Assembly: GCA_013911345.1 (NCBI GenBank)
Contig: JACETJ010000124.1
Span: forward strand, 1-5,159
Reading direction: 5' to 3'
Length of the DNA: 5,159 nt
DNA from: Congregibacter sp.
GTDB taxonomy: Bacteria; Pseudomonadota; Gammaproteobacteria; Pseudomonadales; Halieaceae
Below the pieces are notes generated by a model that worked only from the letters and a program-made list of their open reading frames with translations, made no database searches and was not told where the DNA came from. Positions 1-5,112 of the stretch are shown in pieces. Position 1 is the first letter of the stretch; each line of letters starts with the position of its first letter. Position numbers and translations under genes: made by a program.

Positions 1-389
1 GTGTTATCAAGGTGAGCATCGACCAATGACGCCGCATCATTCGGGATGTGAATGGTCAGGCGGACCGCGCCCTCTTCGTAATCTGGCCGAAAGGAATAAA
101 TGCGTTGCCGGTATATCTGAGCCGGGTCGTCGTTAAGGTGCTGCTGCACGTAAAAGACATGATCTCCGAAAGCCGGCAGCTCAACTGGCTCAAACACATG
201 ATGAATACGCTCATGGCGCAGCGCCTCATCAATCCCCTGCTGTTCCTCGAAGTACACCTGTTCCTGGTTGTCATAAACACCTGGGAACCACTCCATCATG
301 ATCCGGAAATCCTTATCGAGCACCGCCGCCTCGTCTGCATGGGCGCTGGTCATCACAACCAATAGCGCAATGAGTAAGAGTCGATTCAT
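1..389 (-). CDS. Exported CpcT/CpeT-family (phycobiliprotein lyase-like) protein, C-terminal part beyond window
   Basis: The frame opens at an ATG at 389-387 and stays open to the window edge, giving 129 residues of a partial protein. Residues 1-18 form a clear Sec signal peptide (charged MNR, hydrophobic core, ending SAHA before DEAA), so the product should be periplasmic or outer-membrane attached. After it come WFPGVYDNQEQ (34-44) and YRQRIYSF (93-100). These match, from memory, the W-x-x-G-x-[FY]-x-N-x-x-Q and Y-R-Q-R-x-Y signatures of the CpcT/CpeT family (Pfam PF06206). In cyanobacteria that family attaches bilins to phycobiliproteins; members are about 200 residues, so perhaps a third to a half is missing here. 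Homologues in non-photosynthetic gammaproteobacteria have no assigned role, and lyase activity should not be assumed. The start is set by the ribosome binding site at 397-401. The gene is divergent from the CoA-transferase gene. Family call fairly sure, function not. Confidence 0.8.
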   Translation of the reverse strand, partial: MNRLLLIALLVVMTSAHADEAAVLDKDFRIMMEWFPGVYDNQEQVYFEEQQGIDEALRHERIHHVFEPVELPAFGDHVFYVQQHLNDDPAQIYRQRIYSFRPDYEEGAVRLTIHIPNDAASLVDAHLDN

Positions 390-396
390 GCTGTTA

Positions 397-401
397 CTCC
401 T
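397..401 (-). promoter_or_regulatory. Ribosome binding site of the CpcT/CpeT-like gene
   Basis: Read on the minus strand the sequence is AGGAG followed by TAACAGC and ATG, a 7-base spacer. It fixes the start at 389 and so the presence of the full signal peptide. Confidence 0.8.
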
Positions 402-504
402 GTCGGGAAGGCACCCAAGTGAGATTGTTATGGGTATTCGCCCAACAGGATGACATTCGCGAGGCCAGTCCGCCAGCTCAGAGGACATTGCCTTTCACGA
501 GATT

Positions 505-546
505 AGGATCTAGGTTAGTGGTCACCAATGAACCTAATAACATCCT
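505..546. repeat. Interrupted inverted repeat in the divergent spacer, possible operator
   Basis: Nested complementary arms are AGGAT (505-509) with ATCCT (542-546), TAGGTT (511-516) with AACCTA (531-536), and TGG (519-521) with CCA (525-527) around a TCA turn. Small unpaired patches separate the arms. No T-tract follows, so an intrinsic terminator is unlikely. It lies 70 bases before the CoA-transferase start and 115 bases before the CpcT-like start, a sensible place for an operator or leader hairpin. A weak sigma-70-like pair, TTGCCT at 488-493 and TAGGTT at 511-516 with a 17-base spacer, would put the -10 element inside the left arm. Role is inference. Confidence 0.35.
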
Positions 547-616
547 CTAAGAATCATGGCGTTGCTCAGCCAGTGCCACGCCACAGAGCAGAACGACGCT
601 TCTCCAGGGTAAGGAC

Positions 617-1795
617 ATGAAACCACTAGAAGGCATCACCATTCTCGAGTTCTCTACCATGATCACAGCGGCACTCGCCAGCATGATGCTTGCCGAACAG
701 GGAGCGAGGGTAATCAAGGTAGAGCCCAGTGATGCGGGGGACCCCATGCGTTACATCGGGGCACGCAAGGGCGACATCTCCTCATTGTTTGCCGGCTGCA
801 ACCGCGGCAAGGAATCGATCAAGATCGATCTCAAAACTGAAGCGGGTCAGGCGATCATCCGTGACATAGCCGCACAGGTGGACGTGGTCATCCACAACTT
901 TCGTCCTGGAACGATGGACACCCTGAACCTGGGTTGCGACGCGCTTCGGGCCATCAACCCGCGGCTGGTGTACATGGCGATTTCGGGCTTCGGCACCGAA
1001 GGCCCACTCCGCCGGGCACCTGCCTACGACCCGATCATTCAGGCTCATTCAGGGATGGCTGCCACACAGGGTGGCGATGATTCCCCCGCGTTTATCCGCT
1101 CTCTGCTCTGCGACAAAATCACCGCCTACACCGCCTGTCAGGCGGTCACCAGTGCTTTGTTCGCCCGGGAGCGAACCGGGGAAGGCCAACTGATCGACCT
1201 CTCCATGCTCGACTCAGGGCTGTTTTTTATGTTCCCGGACGGGTTCCAGAATCACGCCCTGCTCGATGAGGACGCTATCCCCGGCGGCATGCTGATTGAC
1301 ATTTTGTATGACCTCACACTGACCAAAGATGGCGGCATCACAGTAGCCGCAGCAAATCAGGAGATGCAGGGGCGCATGCTGAAGGCGGTTGGACTCCTGC
1401 ATTTGCTGGGAGACGAGCGCTTTAACACTATGCAAAAGCTCGTGGAGAATCTGCAGATCTTTCGGGACCTGGTGGCTGAAAAGTGCCTTGAGTTCACCAG
1501 CGATGAACTGCTGGCATTGCTGCGCGAGGTGGAAGTGCCCTGCGCGAAGTGCCTAACCCGAGATGAGGTGCTGGCTCAGGAGCAACTGACCGCCAACGAC
1601 AGCATCGCTGAGATCGACCATCCACATCTTGGCAAGATGCGCATTGTGAGGGCGCCGCCCCGGTTTGGCGGGGCGCGGCTGGAACCCTCGCGCCCGGTGC
1701 CGGCTCATGGCGAGCACACTGAATCTGTCCTCAGCGAGTTTGGTCTCGATGAAGAACACATCGAGGCACTGCGTTCGGAAGGCATTTTGGGCTGA
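617..1795 (+). CDS. CaiB/BaiF-type (class III) CoA-transferase
   Basis: A cytoplasmic 392-residue protein, the usual family length, expected to move CoA between a CoA thioester and a free carboxylic acid. The N-terminus (PLEGITILEFSTMITAALA, then GARVIKVEP at 29-37) is the standard opening of the family's interlocked-dimer fold. Further family blocks are NRGKESIKIDL (62-72), NFRPGTMD (94-101), SGFGTEGP (123-130), AYDPIIQ (136-142) and TGEGQLIDLSMLD (187-199). Asp166 in LLCDKITAYTA matches the aspartate that forms the acyl-aspartyl intermediate in formyl-CoA transferase (Asp169), so the enzyme looks active. The acid substrate cannot be read from sequence. It is the first in-frame ATG after a stop at 548-550. 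AGGG at 606-609 gives a 7-base spacer; a second AAGGA sits only 1 base before ATG. It stands alone on the plus strand and ends 4 bases from a convergent gene. Family call is sure. Confidence 0.94.
   Translation: MKPLEGITILEFSTMITAALASMMLAEQGARVIKVEPSDAGDPMRYIGARKGDISSLFAGCNRGKESIKIDLKTEAGQAIIRDIAAQVDVVIHNFRPGTMDTLNLGCDALRAINPRLVYMAISGFGTEGPLRRAPAYDPIIQAHSGMAATQGGDDSPAFIRSLLCDKITAYTACQAVTSALFARERTGEGQLIDLSMLDSGLFFMFPDGFQNHALLDEDAIPGGMLIDILYDLTLTKDGGITVAAANQEMQGRMLKAVGLLHLLGDERFNTMQKLVENLQIFRDLVAEKCLEFTSDELLALLREVEVPCAKCLTRDEVLAQEQLTANDSIAEIDHPHLGKMRIVRAPPRFGGARLEPSRPVPAHGEHTESVLSEFGLDEEHIEALRSEGILG
1745..1765. repeat. Perfect 7-bp inverted repeat inside the 3' end of the CoA-transferase gene
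   Basis: CTCGATG (1745-1751) and CATCGAG (1759-1765) flank a 7-base loop. The repeat lies 35 bases past the stop of the convergent gene at 1800, which otherwise has no room for a terminator. There is no T-tract on either strand. It may equally be a by-product of the coded residues LDEEHIE. Confidence 0.3.
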
Positions 1796-1799
1796 GGGC

Positions 1800-2534
1800 T
1801 TACAAGTCGAATATAGACAGAATCATCTCTTTATAGGCGTCCGGGCCTGACACAGAGTAAGGGCCACGGTAGCCATACCAAGCCACTGACCCAGAAGCAT
1901 CAATCGCGGCTGCCAGGGTAAAGAATCCAGACTGTTCCCAAGCTGTCAGCCAGCCCAACGTCAACACCGTGGTCGCCACGCCCTGCGCGACACTCTCTGC
2001 GAGCGCTACGCGCTGTCCGTCGGTGACCATAAAGATAACTACCTGATTTTCAGCCAGTCCGAGAGCAGCCAGCTCTTTGGCATTCAGCTCGTGAGCCTCA
2101 GCATCGAGGTCAATACCCCGGGCGATCCGCCGCAAGGTCGCAACGTAAGCCTGTCTGGCCGCGTCGGAGAGATCAGCATCACTGTAAATGTCGCGGATAT
2201 CAGCGGCGCTTTTTCGTGAGTCTGGTCGAACCTGAGCGCCGGCAGTGGAAAGCGCCACCTGAACAGAATTAAAGCCCTTGGAACGCAGCAAATCTCTCAC
2301 ATCGGCCAAGGCAGACTCGTCTTCAGCAGAGCAAAGCTTGGCGTTGTATTCCTGATCCAGATTGGCGTCAGAAGTGTTATCCAGAACAGAACAGTCCTGC
2401 ACCAAAATAATGTCGAAAGCCGGTGCGCCGCCATAGGCCTCCACCGTTTGGTCAAAAGACTGTGCCAAGACATTAGTGGCAAGAAAAAGCCCACCTGCCA
2501 TGGCACACACATATCGCTGCATCACTACGAACAT
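1800..2534 (-). CDS. Exported protein of unknown function (244 residues)
   Basis: I do not recognise a family. Residues 1-24 form a signal peptide (MFVVMQRYVCAMAG, hydrophobic core, cut predicted after NVLA before QSF), with no lipobox cysteine at the cut site, so a soluble periplasmic protein is likely. The mature part opens with a probable beta strand, FDIILVQDC (40-48), and has two cysteines, Cys48 and Cys68, that could form a disulfide. A helical, charged middle follows (about 107-160). Then come a strand-like NQVVIFMVTDG (163-173), a hydrophobic stretch VATTVLTLGWLTAW (186-199), and a C-terminal FFTLAAAIDASGSVAWYGYRG (204-224). That last pattern faintly recalls the closing strands of CsgG/TolB-N-like envelope proteins (a 'xLxDxxxGxxxWxG' feel); this is only a hint. 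The start at 2534, rather than Met5, is set by the AGGAGG at 2543-2548. It stands alone and converges on the CoA-transferase gene. Confidence 0.8.
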   Translation of the reverse strand: MFVVMQRYVCAMAGGLFLATNVLAQSFDQTVEAYGGAPAFDIILVQDCSVLDNTSDANLDQEYNAKLCSAEDESALADVRDLLRSKGFNSVQVALSTAGAQVRPDSRKSAADIRDIYSDADLSDAARQAYVATLRRIARGIDLDAEAHELNAKELAALGLAENQVVIFMVTDGQRVALAESVAQGVATTVLTLGWLTAWEQSGFFTLAAAIDASGSVAWYGYRGPYSVSGPDAYKEMILSIFDL

Positions 2535-2542
2535 TCCTCATA

Positions 2543-2548
2543 CCTCCT
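2543..2548 (-). promoter_or_regulatory. Consensus ribosome binding site of the 244-residue exported protein
   Basis: A perfect AGGAGG on the minus strand lies 8 bases before the ATG at 2534. An ATG inside the spacer (2541-2539) is out of frame. The site favours 2534 over the internal ATG at 2522 as the start and implies efficient translation. Confidence 0.85.
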
Positions 2549-2783
2549 GCGCGTGGCTAACTCCACCACTAACCTGCCAAGACTATTCTGCTACTGCGCG
2601 GTAAATCCGCCATCAATTCAAATCTTTGAGTCGCATTAAGACCTCACCGATCAATGGCCCACGGTTCATCAAACACCATCGGCGCCGCTGCGGCAAATAT
2701 CAGGTTGGGGAACAGAGCCTTAGAGAAGCAATTCAGGGACTAATTTCGTTGGCTGAGCCGTCAATAAGATGAAGGAGCACAAC
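2549..2783. other. Intergenic stretch between divergent gene starts
   Basis: This covers most of the 385-base gap 2535-2919; the rest of the gap is the micro-protein frame and its 3' flank. It must hold the promoters of the minus-strand exported protein and the plus-strand micro-protein, but I see no convincing -35/-10 pair for either. Small hairpins are present: GCGG/CCGC around TAAAT at 2598-2610 and GCCG/CGGC around CTG at 2684-2694. No RNA gene, insertion-sequence end or longer frame is visible. Confidence 0.5.
2772..2777 (+). promoter_or_regulatory. Ribosome binding site of the micro-protein frame
   Basis: AAGGAG lies 6 bases before the ATG at 2784. It is one of the best Shine-Dalgarno sites in the window, and it serves no other plus-strand start. 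This is the main evidence that the 24-codon frame is translated. Confidence 0.6.
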
Positions 2784-2858
2784 ATGACCACATCCGATAC
2801 CTACTCAATTGTCACCGCGGCCGCCGTGTTGCTGGTGATGGCAGCTTCAACGATCTAG
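2784..2858 (+). CDS. YnhF-like single-span membrane micro-protein (24 residues)
   Basis: ATG at 2784 to TAG at 2856-2858 encodes 24 residues: a short polar N-terminus MTTSDTYS, then one hydrophobic segment from about Ile9 to Ile24 (IVTAAAVLLVMAASTI), the layout of a bacterial membrane micro-protein. From memory, E. coli YnhF (29 residues) begins MSTDLKFSLVT. Aligned without gaps over 11 residues, five are identical (M, T, S, V, T) and three conservative (S/T, F/Y, L/I). YnhF is an inner-membrane protein of unknown function. No charged residue follows the hydrophobic part, and the segment (16 residues) is short for a full span, so it may instead be the remnant of a longer exported protein. In-frame reading beyond the TAG reaches another stop at about 2922 with no recognisable domain. 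It stands alone, 61 bases before the end of a convergent gene. The good ribosome binding site supports it; homology needs confirming. Confidence 0.5.
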   Translation: MTTSDTYSIVTAAAVLLVMAASTI

Positions 2859-2919
2859 CGGACGTCACCCTGCATCTGTAAGCGGGAAACTGTTCTTGCG
2901 CGGTCAGGAACCGCCACTT

Positions 2920-3306
2920 TCACATAAGCTGCATCAGCAATGCGACGGCACCGCCCAATAGCGGGAACAGCGTTAGCGCCGTGCCCCCCACTCTGAGTGG
3001 CATGCTGGATCGCATGAACCCCATACAGACCCCGTGCATTAATCTTCCGATCAGAAATGAGCCACCCAACAAGTGGAGCGCGCTGGATTCCGCGCCGGTT
3101 GTCTCGAGTAAATACAAGACAATCAGCATCATTGGCGCATATTCAGTGAGATTACCGTGGGCGCGAATAGCGCGTTGCAGCAACTCTTCGTCCCCCGAAC
3201 CCTGCGCAATAAACGCAAAAGCGGGGTTACCCCGTAACCCAATCACTCTAATCGACAGGATAAAAAGCCACACGGCCAGTAGTGAGCAATAAAACGCAGT
3301 AATCAT
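2920..3306 (-). CDS. MAPEG-family integral membrane protein
   Basis: A 128-residue protein of the expected MAPEG length (membrane-associated proteins in eicosanoid and glutathione metabolism; PF01124), nearest in style to bacterial YecN-like members. Four hydrophobic segments are visible at about 3-22, 56-70, 76-96 and 107-127. The family signature is RAIRAHGNLTEYAPM (45-59), with R48-A-H50-x-N52 and E55 before helix 2, followed by IGRLMHGVCMG (86-96) in helix 3. Eukaryotic relatives conjugate glutathione or reduce hydroperoxides. For this bacterial member only an inner-membrane location and possible glutathione-linked detoxification can be inferred. The ATG at 3306 gives a complete first helix, but the sequence before it (GCGACTGACC) has no clear Shine-Dalgarno site, unlike neighbouring genes. 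A strong hairpin lies 15 bases upstream. It follows the 144-residue exported gene after 61 bases on the same strand, so co-transcription is possible. Family call is confident. Confidence 0.9.
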   Translation of the reverse strand: MITAFYCSLLAVWLFILSIRVIGLRGNPAFAFIAQGSGDEELLQRAIRAHGNLTEYAPMMLIVLYLLETTGAESSALHLLGGSFLIGRLMHGVCMGFMRSSMPLRVGGTALTLFPLLGGAVALLMQLM

Positions 3307-3321
3307 GGTCAGTCGCTAGCA

Positions 3322-3355
3322 GGGCCAGACCTCGAGTTTATTCGAGATCCAGCCC
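3322..3355 (-). promoter_or_regulatory. 14-bp RNA hairpin between the exported-protein gene and the MAPEG gene
   Basis: Arms at 3322-3335 and 3342-3355 flank a 6-base loop. Read as minus-strand RNA all 14 positions pair (11 Watson-Crick, 3 G-U), with GGGC/GCCC at the base and CUCGA/UCGAG at the top. Read as plus-strand RNA the same three positions become A-C mismatches. It starts 12 bases after the stop of the upstream gene and ends 15 bases before the MAPEG ATG. No U-tract follows, so it is not a classic intrinsic terminator; a processing or stabilising hairpin, or a 5' leader element of the MAPEG gene, fits as well. Confidence 0.5.
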
Positions 3356-3367
3356 GCAGATATATCT

Positions 3368-3802
3368 TTATTGAACGATGTAAACGTCGTGCGTCAGCTC
3401 TCTGGTAAAGGCATCAAAAACCGCCTCATCCAGATTCTGCGTGCCGTCCTGCATGTTCACCAGAAAGTGGATGGTGAAAACCGTGCCGTCGCGGGAGTAA
3501 ATACCTAGCCCGGCACCTGAAGCAAAACCACCGTCTGCCATCGCGCCTCTACCCTCAACTTTCACCCAGCCGCTTTTGCCATCAGGACGAGCGGTCAGGG
3601 TGTAAGTAACGTACGTGCGGCCATAGGTGCCCATTTGACCTTCGGCGGTAATGGTGCCGCCAGTCTCTGTGAGATGCACCGACGTCACCTCCATGGGGGC
3701 GCTGGCCTGACGCTGCTCAAAGGCGATCTTGCCGCCGTGGCCATCAGCAAAAGCGAGGGGCGCAAAAGACAGGGCCAGTAATGCTAGAAAAACGTTTTTC
3801 AT
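3368..3802 (-). CDS. Small exported protein of unknown function, probably beta-rich
   Basis: The start is the ATG at 3802-3800, giving 144 residues. An upstream in-frame GTG at 3844 is rejected because AAGGAG lies 6 bases before 3802, the protein then begins exactly with a signal peptide (MKNVFLALLALSFAPLAFA, cut before DGHGG), and a candidate -10 element covers the GTG. The mature protein (about 125 residues) is rich in Gly, Thr and alternating polar/hydrophobic stretches: TYGRTYVTYTLTARPDG (73-89), WVKVEGRGAMADGG (92-105), GIYSRDGTVFTIHFLV (113-128). This pattern suggests an antiparallel beta sandwich or barrel, somewhat like lipocalin- or allene-oxide-cyclase-like folds, but I recognise no family. 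It contains no cysteine, hence no disulfide or lipid anchor. It follows the glycoside hydrolase gene after 153 bases with its own candidate promoter, so it is probably a separate unit. Reality of the gene is sure; function unknown. Confidence 0.82.
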   Translation of the reverse strand: MKNVFLALLALSFAPLAFADGHGGKIAFEQRQASAPMEVTSVHLTETGGTITAEGQMGTYGRTYVTYTLTARPDGKSGWVKVEGRGAMADGGFASGAGLGIYSRDGTVFTIHFLVNMQDGTQNLDEAVFDAFTRELTHDVYIVQ

Positions 3803-3808
3803 GTGAAG

Positions 3809-3814
3809 CTCCTT
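3809..3814 (-). promoter_or_regulatory. Ribosome binding site deciding the start at 3802
   Basis: AAGGAG on the minus strand, inside an A-rich run, lies 6 bases (CTTCAC) before the ATG at 3802. It shows that translation begins at the signal peptide, not at the upstream in-frame GTG. Confidence 0.85.
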
Positions 3815-3842
3815 TTTGTTTTGATCGCGAAAACCCGCTGCC

Positions 3843-3871
3843 ACTATAGGTAGAAGATCAGCCGGTGTCGC
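3843..3871 (-). promoter_or_regulatory. Candidate sigma-70 promoter of the small exported protein
   Basis: On the minus strand GCGACA (3871-3866, four of six matches to TTGACA) is followed after 17 bases by TATAGT (3848-3843, five of six to TATAAT). Transcription would begin near 3836 and leave a leader of about 34 bases carrying the ribosome binding site. Spacing and position are right; the -35 box is weak. Confidence 0.4.
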
Positions 3872-3918
3872 CGTTTCGATTTTGAAACCCAGTACTGCAT
3901 TTTCGTAACAGGCGGCTC

Positions 3919-3952
3919 GGCAGGTCTCCGGTCGGTCTGTCGGAGCACTGCC
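3919..3952 (-). terminator. Imperfect stem-loop just after the glycoside hydrolase stop codon
   Basis: Arms GGCAG (3919-3923) with CTGCC (3948-3952) and CTCCG (3926-3930) with CGGAG (3941-3945) are separated by a 2-by-2 mismatch and close on a 10-base loop. The stem begins 3 bases after the TAG at 3958-3956. No T-run follows on the minus strand, so if it marks the 3' end of the hydrolase transcript it is a non-canonical terminator or a stabilising hairpin. Confidence 0.35.
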
Positions 3953-3955
3953 CGG

Positions 3956-5053
3956 CTAGGCATCAACACCAGATGAGCGAGCTGGCTGGTCATGGCCTGC
4001 TGTCAGTCGCTGCATGAGCTCAACTTCACGACCATCAAATGGCGATCCATCCACTCGTAACAGATCGTGGTGCCAGATCTCTGGCGCTTCGGTGCCCGGA
4101 CGATCGGTCCAACGGTGGACCGTTTGGGTGCGCCCCGACACCAGGCCCCAGCAATAGCAGCCCACCTCCTGCTCCTGAAAGACAGGCAGATGGGTCTCAA
4201 CCCGGCTACCAACCGGTCGCGCCATCCACTCGGTACAGATAACAGGTCGACCATGGGCTTTCTTGAGCGTCTCTATACGGCTCCGCAGTGATTTCGCACT
4301 TTGGTAATGATGGAATGAGATCACATCCGAGCACGCTGTTTGCAGGCGATTCAAGCGAGGAATTGGCGCCCACACACCGACCGTGATCGGCTGAATTGGG
4401 TTAACCGAACGCGCCCACTCAAAAGTGGCGCGCAGAAGCGGGATAGTCGGGCTCGGCAACACCCCATGGCGAACAAGTTTTGTCAGGGCTAGCGGCACAG
4501 CTTGGTAAGCCGGCCGAGACGCCAGCGGCAAAATCGCATTGCCGGGTTCGTTGTAAAGGTCCCAAACACAAACACGCTCGTCTTGGCCAAAGCTATCGAT
4601 GATGTCGCATACATACTGCTGCAAGCGAGGCCACTGAGTACGATCCGAGACGACATCATGCCCCGGCGATTGAGCCCAGCGAGAATTGTGAACTCCTGGC
4701 ACGGGCTCGGCCTGCGGGCCTGCCACAGGCGGAAACCAACAATCATCGAACAGCACGAACATGGTGCGAATGCCCACCGCATCGGCCAGCTGCAGAAAAG
4801 TCTCCATGCGGGACTTAAGGCCGTCTGCATCGGCCTGCCATACCAGGTCATGCAGAAAGACCCGGACGGTGTTCATCCCGATATGCGACGCCCAACCCAG
4901 TTCGCGAGCGATTGTTTGGGGGTCAAAGGTCTCTGGCTGCCACATTTCGAGCTGGTTGCAGGCTGTACTGGGCGTGAAGTTGCACCCCACCCACCAAGGC
5001 TGATCGAGTGCCCACTGTGCGGCACGCGCGCGCGTCCATCTGATTTGAGCCAC
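3956..5053 (-). CDS. Cytoplasmic GH5-like (clan GH-A) glycoside hydrolase
   Basis: A retaining beta-glycosidase-type (beta/alpha)8 barrel. Numbered from a GTG start at 5053 (365 residues): QPWWVGCNFTPSTACN (18-33) is the first barrel strand region; NTVRVFLHD (61-69) holds the conserved strand-2 Arg; WDLYNEPG (164-171) supplies the acid/base Glu169 in the N-E-P motif; SFHHY (246-250) matches the conserved H-x-Y; VICTEWMARP (271-280) supplies nucleophile Glu275; and YCWGLVSGRTQT (300-311) carries the strand-8 Trp. Both catalytic acids are present, so it should be active. Relatives are often labelled 1,4-beta-xylanase or cellulase, but substrate cannot be read here. There is no signal peptide, so it probably acts on imported oligosaccharides in the cytoplasm. 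No in-frame ATG exists. The frame can be extended to a TTG at 5071 (six more residues), but GGAG at 5065-5062 is placed correctly only for GTG 5053. No sugar transporter or regulator lies in view. Confidence 0.88.
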   Translation of the reverse strand: MAQIRWTRARAAQWALDQPWWVGCNFTPSTACNQLEMWQPETFDPQTIARELGWASHIGMNTVRVFLHDLVWQADADGLKSRMETFLQLADAVGIRTMFVLFDDCWFPPVAGPQAEPVPGVHNSRWAQSPGHDVVSDRTQWPRLQQYVCDIIDSFGQDERVCVWDLYNEPGNAILPLASRPAYQAVPLALTKLVRHGVLPSPTIPLLRATFEWARSVNPIQPITVGVWAPIPRLNRLQTACSDVISFHHYQSAKSLRSRIETLKKAHGRPVICTEWMARPVGSRVETHLPVFQEQEVGCYCWGLVSGRTQTVHRWTDRPGTEAPEIWHHDLLRVDGSPFDGREVELMQRLTAGHDQPARSSGVDA

Positions 5054-5061
5054 CAGGGCAT

Positions 5062-5065
5062 CTCC
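5062..5065 (-). promoter_or_regulatory. Ribosome binding site favouring the GTG start at 5053
   Basis: CCGGAG on the minus strand places GGAG 8 bases before GTG 5053. It lies downstream of the alternative TTG 5071, so it cannot serve that start. An ATG overlapping it (5061-5059) is out of frame. Confidence 0.55.
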
Positions 5066-5112
5066 GGACAATACGAGACTGACAGCATACTGCCAGACGG
5101 ACTCTCAGTTTT

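Noticed and set aside
48..365. A 105-codon plus-strand frame opposite the CpcT/CpeT-like gene
   Set aside because: The minus strand has a signal peptide, a Shine-Dalgarno site and family motifs; the plus frame has none of these.
1656..1675. CGCCCC/GGGGCG hairpin within the CoA-transferase gene
   Set aside because: It falls in a GC-rich coding stretch for APPRFGGAR, far from the gene end and without a T-run, so codon content explains it.
2900..2914. GCGGT/ACCGC hairpin just past the MAPEG stop as a terminator
   Set aside because: The stem is only 5 bp and no T-tract follows on either strand, so it is too weak to call.
3803..3844. A 14-residue N-terminal extension of the small exported protein from GTG 3844
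   Set aside because: It would bury the signal peptide, ignore the AAGGAG at 3809-3814, and start inside the candidate -10 box.
3931..3944. Short GTCGGTCTGTCGG near-repeat in the spacer after the hydrolase
   Set aside because: It is only two imperfect copies of a 4-5 base unit and is already part of the stem-loop at 3919-3952. There is no array-like spacing.
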